Positions 58,981-64,000 of a stretch of DNA of 64,000 nt are shown one piece after another. Under the pieces are notes generated by a model, which had not been told where the DNA came from, made no database searches, and saw nothing but the letters and a program-made list of their open reading frames with translations. Source of the DNA: Leishmania martiniquensis. Its lineage: Eukaryota; Euglenozoa; Kinetoplastea; Trypanosomatida; Trypanosomatidae. The stretch covers positions 265,001 to 329,000 of the forward strand of contig NC_090156.1 in the NCBI RefSeq assembly GCF_017916325.1. Reading direction: 5' to 3'. Positions within the stretch are counted from its first letter, which is position 1; each line of letters starts with the position of its first letter. The position numbers and the translations under genes were made by a program.

Positions 58981-61900
58981 ATGGGGAGCAACAACAGTAG
59001 AGGCAGCGGCACCTCGCTGCCCCGCCCCGCCGTCGGTGATGGCTATCGCCGTCAGCGCAGCCGAGACTCTCAGGCGCGCGAGAAGAGGTCCCTGAAGTGT
59101 CTACCCTCGACGGGGCACGCCTCAGCTGCGGCGAGCGCTGCTGGAGCTGGAGCGCCTCCTTCCCCGTTGGCGGTAAGCGCCTTGCCAACTCTTAGGCAAC
59201 ACCGGGATACCGCAGCAGGAGCCGTGACGGTATCGTCTGTGACGCAGGGCAGTCGCCTGGTCAGCCCCGTATCCCCCACACGCCAGCACGGTCGGCACTC
59301 TCTCTCATCGCTGTCGACCCCAAGCGTCAAGCCTTCACCAGCGCGTGCGGCTGTGGGTGCCTCGACGGAGCTTCATCTTGCCTTTGACGAAACGGGGCAC
59401 TTGGCGAGCGACTTGGGTGAAAGAGAAAGGGCATATGGTGCCGAGCTGTCGCAGCAGCAGCAGAGCAGCGGCTTGAACTTGACCGCCAGCAGCGCTGCGC
59501 ACGCTTACGAAGGCCGTGACCACGGCGACAAGGCCGACAGTGGCGGCTCTCAGAGCGGCTCGGTGGTGGGTGCACGGCGCACCCGCACATCTTCGGTGCT
59601 GCAGGCGTCGACCGACGCTGCGGTGCCGCTGCCGCTCAGAATTCCACTGAGCCTGGAGGGTGCCTACGCCGCCGCTGACGATGCAGGGACGACACCGAGT
59701 CGGACCGGTGACCACGCACGAGGGACGGTGTACGCGACATGCGGCGGCGACAACATGGCGGTGGACGTGGGCAAGTACAACACCTCCTCCTCGCAAGTCG
59801 GCCACGCCGTTTTGCGTTCGACTTTAATCCCGAGCGATGGCGTGCGGCGTGGGCCATTGAGCCTGTCATGCTCGCCATCGACGGGGACGTCACCGCTGCC
59901 GCTGCCCCTTGGCCGAGCAGCCCGCTCCACTAACGCGCCGCGGAGCCCGTCGACGGCGAGAGGCATCACCACCACCTCCCAGTGGCCAGACGAGCGCCTT
60001 GGCAAAGACGTCAAAGGTGCTGCTGACCGAAGCAGCAGCAAAGGCAAGGCCAACCGCAAGTCCAAGGCTGAAGGCACAGAAGTCGGTGGCAGGAGGCGCG
60101 GCAGCAGCAGCAGCAGGGGCTTCTGGCGCGGGCACTCGCGCAGTGTGTTCCGCAAACTACTCTCGCGGCCCATCTCTCGCGCAGCGTCTTTACCGTCGCC
60201 GTCCCGCCCCGAGGCGGGCGAGGAACGAGGGGGTAGCGTGCGAGGCTCCCAAGTGAAGTCCGCTGCCGAAAACGATTCAGGCAGCCGTGAAGACATCGAG
60301 ACAGCGGCTGCGAAGGAGCGTGCATCACCTGCGCCGCCTGTCGATGACCTGCCACCGTCCACGCCACCGCCGACCGCATCTGCAGCTCTGGGCACCGAGC
60401 AGAGGCCCTCTGCAGAATCGCTGTCCTTCCACGTCGGTCCCTCGGCTGCCGAAGCGGCGACACAGCTCACTGCGCCGACGCCGCCGATGCCCTCGGTGAC
60501 GGCGAAGAGGGCTCCCACGTATCAGCCCCCACATGCCGAGGGGCGCCCGGGCGGGGGCACGGCAGCCGCCCGCGCGGAGGGCGAGGCGCGCAGCCCCAGT
60601 AGTGGGTCAACCAGCCCTCACACTGCTGATGAAGCGCTGAAGCCGAGGCTGAGCGGAGAGGAGTGCACGAAGGGACTGCACCTCCATCGGCGAGGCGCCG
60701 AAGGTGCCCTAGGCTCTCTCGACCTCCACCCAGAGGCGCAGACGACGCTCCAGGACAGCGAGGAGAGCGACTTGACGACGTCGACGGACACGAACTCAGC
60801 GCCTATTTTGCCACCGCCGCCCACGGCTTCTTTTGCAGAAGCTGCTTGGGGAGCCCTACGAAACACCGCGCCAGCAAGCCCGGCGGCCGATATGAATAGC
60901 AGAAGACTGCTCACCGACTACGACCGCCATAGGGACAACGGTGATGACTGCGACACTGCCGCCACTGCTTCGCCACCGACGCAGTCTTATTCTCAGCAGC
61001 CGCAGCGACCGAAGGTGCCCGGCGTGCTATCCACGACTACTGTAACTGACACGACAGCACGCGTTTCGCCACGATCTCCGTCTTCCTCGCCTCTTACGGT
61101 CGCCGCAGCGGCAGCGTTTCCGTTTTCAGCCGCTGCTGGCGCGCGTGTGAAAGGCCGGCGTTCGGTGAGCCAGTCTGCCATTATCGCAGCGTGGAATCGT
61201 ATGGGCGCCCGCTCAGGTGCCGCAGCGAGCAGCGTCAGCCCGGGTGGAGGGCATCACTGCGCTTGTGGGAGTCCCGAGGCGCTGGCAGAGCCACTGCAGA
61301 TCGCGTCCGCGCCGGGGAAACCGCTTGCCGTTCTTGGTGGCAGCGAGTTAGCAGGCTCCGCAACTTCATCGAGCAGGGACAGCGATATCGCCCGCGCCCC
61401 GACTGCCCTGGGAGCCGAGGCGGCAACAGGCAAATCCCATTCTCCTGGCCATCAGCTCACTGTCGCTGGCAATGGGGAAGGGGGCATCCGCGGCCGCTCA
61501 CACAGCTCTGGCGCCAACATGGCTGCTGTGCTGCCGGTGCGGCGCCGCTCCGTCGTGACGCGTCAGCGCGGGCCGCCTCCGATCTTTTCGCCTTCACCGG
61601 ATAGCAGCAAACTCGGTGACGCCCTCTCGACTCATTCACCGGATGCTGTCGCTGTTGGTCGTGCGACAGCATCACCACCACCACAAGAGTTGCAGCGGCC
61701 GCCAGCGTCGCCGGCAGAGGAGGAAGCGGAGGAGGAGGCGGAGGAGCGCTTCCTGGTGAGGTTACCACCGCACCGGCGTGAGCTCCCTGCTCACTTGCAC
61801 ACCCCTACTGCACCTTCGCCTGCCATTCTCGCGCAGAGATCGTCGCCACCGGAGAGCCGCGAGGGCGATGCCGGCATACTCACTGGGCGGCCGCCGCAGG

Positions 61901-64000
61901 AGCACATCCTCGTATCCGCTGACTTGGAGGACTCAGGCCGCGAGGACTTCGTGGCGGAGCAGCCGCAGCTCCCAGTGCGTGGGGCACCGGCATGCGATGA
62001 TGAAGTGGCGTCGGCCACAGCGACGACTGTGGACGCGGATGAGGACTATCGAGGCAACGAAGGTGACGCGGCGGAGAGGCGCGCGACGCAAAGGAGTCTT
62101 CAGCCGCTCACTCGACAGCAGCACTGGCGGCACTCAATCGATGTGCCACCGCGCCAGGCACCCACCCTAGGGCTCACAACACACACCGCCGTGCCTGCCA
62201 CGAGTGCGGCAGCTGACCTGCAGCCCGCTAATAGTTACGACAGGCAGAACTACAGTCGATCGCGACTCATGGCGAGTAGCACCGCCTTCTCGCAGAACAC
62301 GGGCACCGCATCTCCATCCGGCGCTGCTGTGTGGATCCAAAGCAGTCTTTCCTCTCCACGATCGCTCAGCGCAAGCGACTCGCGGATGGAGACAGCGACA
62401 GGTGCGGAGAACGCACAGGAAGAGGAGGATAGCATCGACGGGGCCAGCTTGAGGCGCGCGCGAGATGGCGGTACCGCGCACGGTCCACTGCCCAGGTCTG
62501 CGGACGGGCGTGGGAAGCTGCTTGCCGGGCTCGATGCCATCCCTCTTGACCAACGCTTTCCGTCTCCGCCAGTCCACGGCTCTCAAAGCAACTCCTCTAG
62601 CTTTAGCGCCATGGCGGCCGCGAATCTCAGTGGCGGTTACGCGCACAGAGTGGCACTGGTACGCAGCAACAGCTATCAGTCGCCGCGTCCGCACTCACGA
62701 GGACTGGCGCGCAGTACATCGTCCTTGTCGTCGACTGCGCGGCTGATGCCACGGTGGCGAGAGCGTTCGACCCCGCCACCGCAGCCGACCTCGCCACTGT
62801 CTTCGAGCACCGCCCGCGATGAGGTTGGCGGCGCCGCTGGTGGCCTCCCGTCAACGCCACGGGGGCGCCGAGGGCTGGCCTCGCAAGGAGCTCCGCCGAT
62901 CGCGCATCAGCCGGGCGCGCATCCCCATCAGCCACTGCAGCCTCTGATGTCGGCAGCGTCGTCTCACATGCCACAGCATCTGCGCCGAGAGACCCCTGAG
63001 AGCCTGGGTTGCACACGGTGGCAGGAAGTGAGTCTGCGCACCAGTGGTGGACGATCGTCGCCCAACTTGGTCTTTGCTGATAGTAGCAGAGACGGCGACG
63101 ACACGCCGCCATGCTACGGCGTTCTGGGGGACGAGGAGAGGGACCTCGGCGCAGCGGCAAACGAGGATGACGCTGAGGGCGCTCAACGACACCGTGGTTG
63201 CCCGCCCAGTGGAGCGGTCGGCGGTGATGCCGAAGACGACGGGGACGAAACGTTTCTCTGTTGGGAGAGCAGCGGGGCGCCGACATGGGGCGTAGCAACA
63301 TGGCGGATGCTGCAGCGCGGCGACGACGATGACGAGAGTGGCTACGAGGAGGAGGAAGAGAAAGTCGATGTCAGCGAGAACGACGCCGGTAGCCGCACCA
63401 ACGGTGACGGTCGCAGTGCCGATGGGCGTCTTCCGCAGTTGCCGCAGCGTCGCCACCGGCCCCGAGCAGCGTCCTTGCCTACGGCGAGCGCGCAGCAGGC
63501 AGCAAAGCAGCAGAAGCTGCAGGCGTCGGGCTGCGATGGCGGCGCGCTTCGCGGGCTTGGCTCCTCGGCACCGTCCGCGGAGGGCATCCCGCACTCGAGC
63601 ATCCGTACGGGGACCTGTATCGACACCACCGGGCGCCTCCCACAGACCCGATACGAGCCACCTATGTTGTCGAATAGAAATACATTTACAGCCTTCGTGC
63701 CTTTGTCAGACATCTCCTCCTCGGAGCTGCTCGCCACGGCAGCGGCGGCGTTCCAGTGCGGCCTTAGCGCGCACCTGCACTGTGCATCGCCAGGGGCGCA
63801 CAGTAGTGAGGCTGCGGCGGCGGCGCTGGGGGACGGCTGCGATTCCAGCAGCCAAGTGGGGCCCTGTGTCGACACGCCGGTCACCGCAGACACGGTTATT
63901 CTGAGCGTCTACGCCATGCAAGATGCGTGCCCCGCCGAGGGCGCTGATGTCAGGGTTGACATCGTGAGCGTAGCGGGCGGCGAGCTGCCCATCAGCCCAC
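58981..64000 (+). CDS. Very long Ser/Pro/Ala-rich protein with N-myristoylation signal (3' cut by window)
   Basis: The frame of 58981 stays open to base 64000 without a stop, giving 1673 residues of an unfinished protein. The N-terminus MGSNNSRGSG has Gly2 and Ser6, the N-myristoyltransferase pattern; there is no Cys near it for palmitoylation. The rest is disordered, rich in Ser, Ala, Pro, Gly, Arg and Thr, with many SP and RSxS sites (SRPISRAASLPS, RRRSVVTRQR, RSNSYQSPRP) that could be phosphorylated or bind 14-3-3. A poly-Glu run lies at about residue 913 and an acidic DDDDESGYEEEEE at about 1447. The last 70 residues (SDISSSELLATAAAAF, TVILSVYAMQDACPAEG) begin to look ordered, perhaps a domain that continues past the window. 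No family recognised. Membrane association is inferred from the myristoyl site. Confidence 0.8.
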   Translation, partial: MGSNNSRGSGTSLPRPAVGDGYRRQRSRDSQAREKRSLKCLPSTGHASAAASAAGAGAPPSPLAVSALPTLRQHRDTAAGAVTVSSVTQGSRLVSPVSPTRQHGRHSLSSLSTPSVKPSPARAAVGASTELHLAFDETGHLASDLGERERAYGAELSQQQQSSGLNLTASSAAHAYEGRDHGDKADSGGSQSGSVVGARRTRTSSVLQASTDAAVPLPLRIPLSLEGAYAAADDAGTTPSRTGDHARGTVYATCGGDNMAVDVGKYNTSSSQVGHAVLRSTLIPSDGVRRGPLSLSCSPSTGTSPLPLPLGRAARSTNAPRSPSTARGITTTSQWPDERLGKDVKGAADRSSSKGKANRKSKAEGTEVGGRRRGSSSSRGFWRGHSRSVFRKLLSRPISRAASLPSPSRPEAGEERGGSVRGSQVKSAAENDSGSREDIETAAAKERASPAPPVDDLPPSTPPPTASAALGTEQRPSAESLSFHVGPSAAEAATQLTAPTPPMPSVTAKRAPTYQPPHAEGRPGGGTAAARAEGEARSPSSGSTSPHTADEALKPRLSGEECTKGLHLHRRGAEGALGSLDLHPEAQTTLQDSEESDLTTSTDTNSAPILPPPPTASFAEAAWGALRNTAPASPAADMNSRRLLTDYDRHRDNGDDCDTAATASPPTQSYSQQPQRPKVPGVLSTTTVTDTTARVSPRSPSSSPLTVAAAAAFPFSAAAGARVKGRRSVSQSAIIAAWNRMGARSGAAASSVSPGGGHHCACGSPEALAEPLQIASAPGKPLAVLGGSELAGSATSSSRDSDIARAPTALGAEAATGKSHSPGHQLTVAGNGEGGIRGRSHSSGANMAAVLPVRRRSVVTRQRGPPPIFSPSPDSSKLGDALSTHSPDAVAVGRATASPPPQELQRPPASPAEEEAEEEAEERFLVRLPPHRRELPAHLHTPTAPSPAILAQRSSPPESREGDAGILTGRPPQEHILVSADLEDSGREDFVAEQPQLPVRGAPACDDEVASATATTVDADEDYRGNEGDAAERRATQRSLQPLTRQQHWRHSIDVPPRQAPTLGLTTHTAVPATSAAADLQPANSYDRQNYSRSRLMASSTAFSQNTGTASPSGAAVWIQSSLSSPRSLSASDSRMETATGAENAQEEEDSIDGASLRRARDGGTAHGPLPRSADGRGKLLAGLDAIPLDQRFPSPPVHGSQSNSSSFSAMAAANLSGGYAHRVALVRSNSYQSPRPHSRGLARSTSSLSSTARLMPRWRERSTPPPQPTSPLSSSTARDEVGGAAGGLPSTPRGRRGLASQGAPPIAHQPGAHPHQPLQPLMSAASSHMPQHLRRETPESLGCTRWQEVSLRTSGGRSSPNLVFADSSRDGDDTPPCYGVLGDEERDLGAAANEDDAEGAQRHRGCPPSGAVGGDAEDDGDETFLCWESSGAPTWGVATWRMLQRGDDDDESGYEEEEEKVDVSENDAGSRTNGDGRSADGRLPQLPQRRHRPRAASLPTASAQQAAKQQKLQASGCDGGALRGLGSSAPSAEGIPHSSIRTGTCIDTTGRLPQTRYEPPMLSNRNTFTAFVPLSDISSSELLATAAAAFQCGLSAHLHCASPGAHSSEAAAAALGDGCDSSSQVGPCVDTPVTADTVILSVYAMQDACPAEGADVRVDIVSVAGGELPISP

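Noticed and set aside
1..64000. tRNA, rRNA or snoRNA genes and transcription strand switches
   Set aside because: I saw no cloverleaf with A/B-box patterns, no rRNA sequence and no convincing minus-strand gene. Small snoRNAs could be missed by eye.

Overview
This window reads as nuclear DNA of a Leishmania-type trypanosomatid (Leishmania or a close relative). Every convincing gene lies on the + strand, none has an intron, coding regions are GC-rich with strong GC3 bias, and the gaps are long, full of pyrimidine tracts and (TG/CA)n. Most start codons follow a polypyrimidine tract plus AG, the signal for spliced-leader trans-splicing. I saw no sign of a strand switch, so the window looks like the interior of one polycistronic transcription unit. 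Gene order and content (NOT1, MetRS, MKT1-like, HGPRT, XPRT) match what I remember of Leishmania chromosome 21 and its syntenic Trypanosoma brucei chromosome 10 segment. Species cannot be fixed from here.

Layout. 1-2591: C-terminal part of NOT1, the CCR4-NOT deadenylase scaffold, cut by the window start. 4046-6301: methionyl-tRNA synthetase. 9191-13300: MKT1-like post-transcriptional regulator with a 525-residue Q/P/G/M-rich head. 13301-19296: about 6 kb without a gene. 19297-22176: protein kinase with an interrupted catalytic domain. 22177-27301: about 5 kb holding what looks like a decayed gene. 27302-38305: an 11-kb gene for a 3667-residue coiled-coil protein with 17 nearly identical 46-residue repeats. 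39669-40313: small twin-CX9C protein. 41457-42584 and 44202-45113: diverged tandem paralogues of a DUF4833-like family. 47634-49028: methionine aminopeptidase 2. 50374-51303: single-span coiled-coil protein, perhaps mitochondrial. 52279-52914 and 54359-55078: adjacent purine salvage genes HGPRT and XPRT, both ending in a glycosomal targeting tripeptide. 56577-57449: membrane-anchored protein with a BAG-like tail. 58981 to the end: 5' part of a very long disordered protein with an N-myristoylation signal.

The genes do not form one pathway, as usual for trypanosomatid clusters. Two themes recur: mRNA fate and protein synthesis or maturation (NOT1, MKT1-like, MetRS, MetAP2), and glycosomal purine salvage (HGPRT, XPRT). 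The most unusual items are the homogenised repeat array, two stretches of decayed coding sequence, a uORF whose stop overlaps the MetRS start codon, two related retroposon-like segments, and a long hairpin in the region after XPRT.
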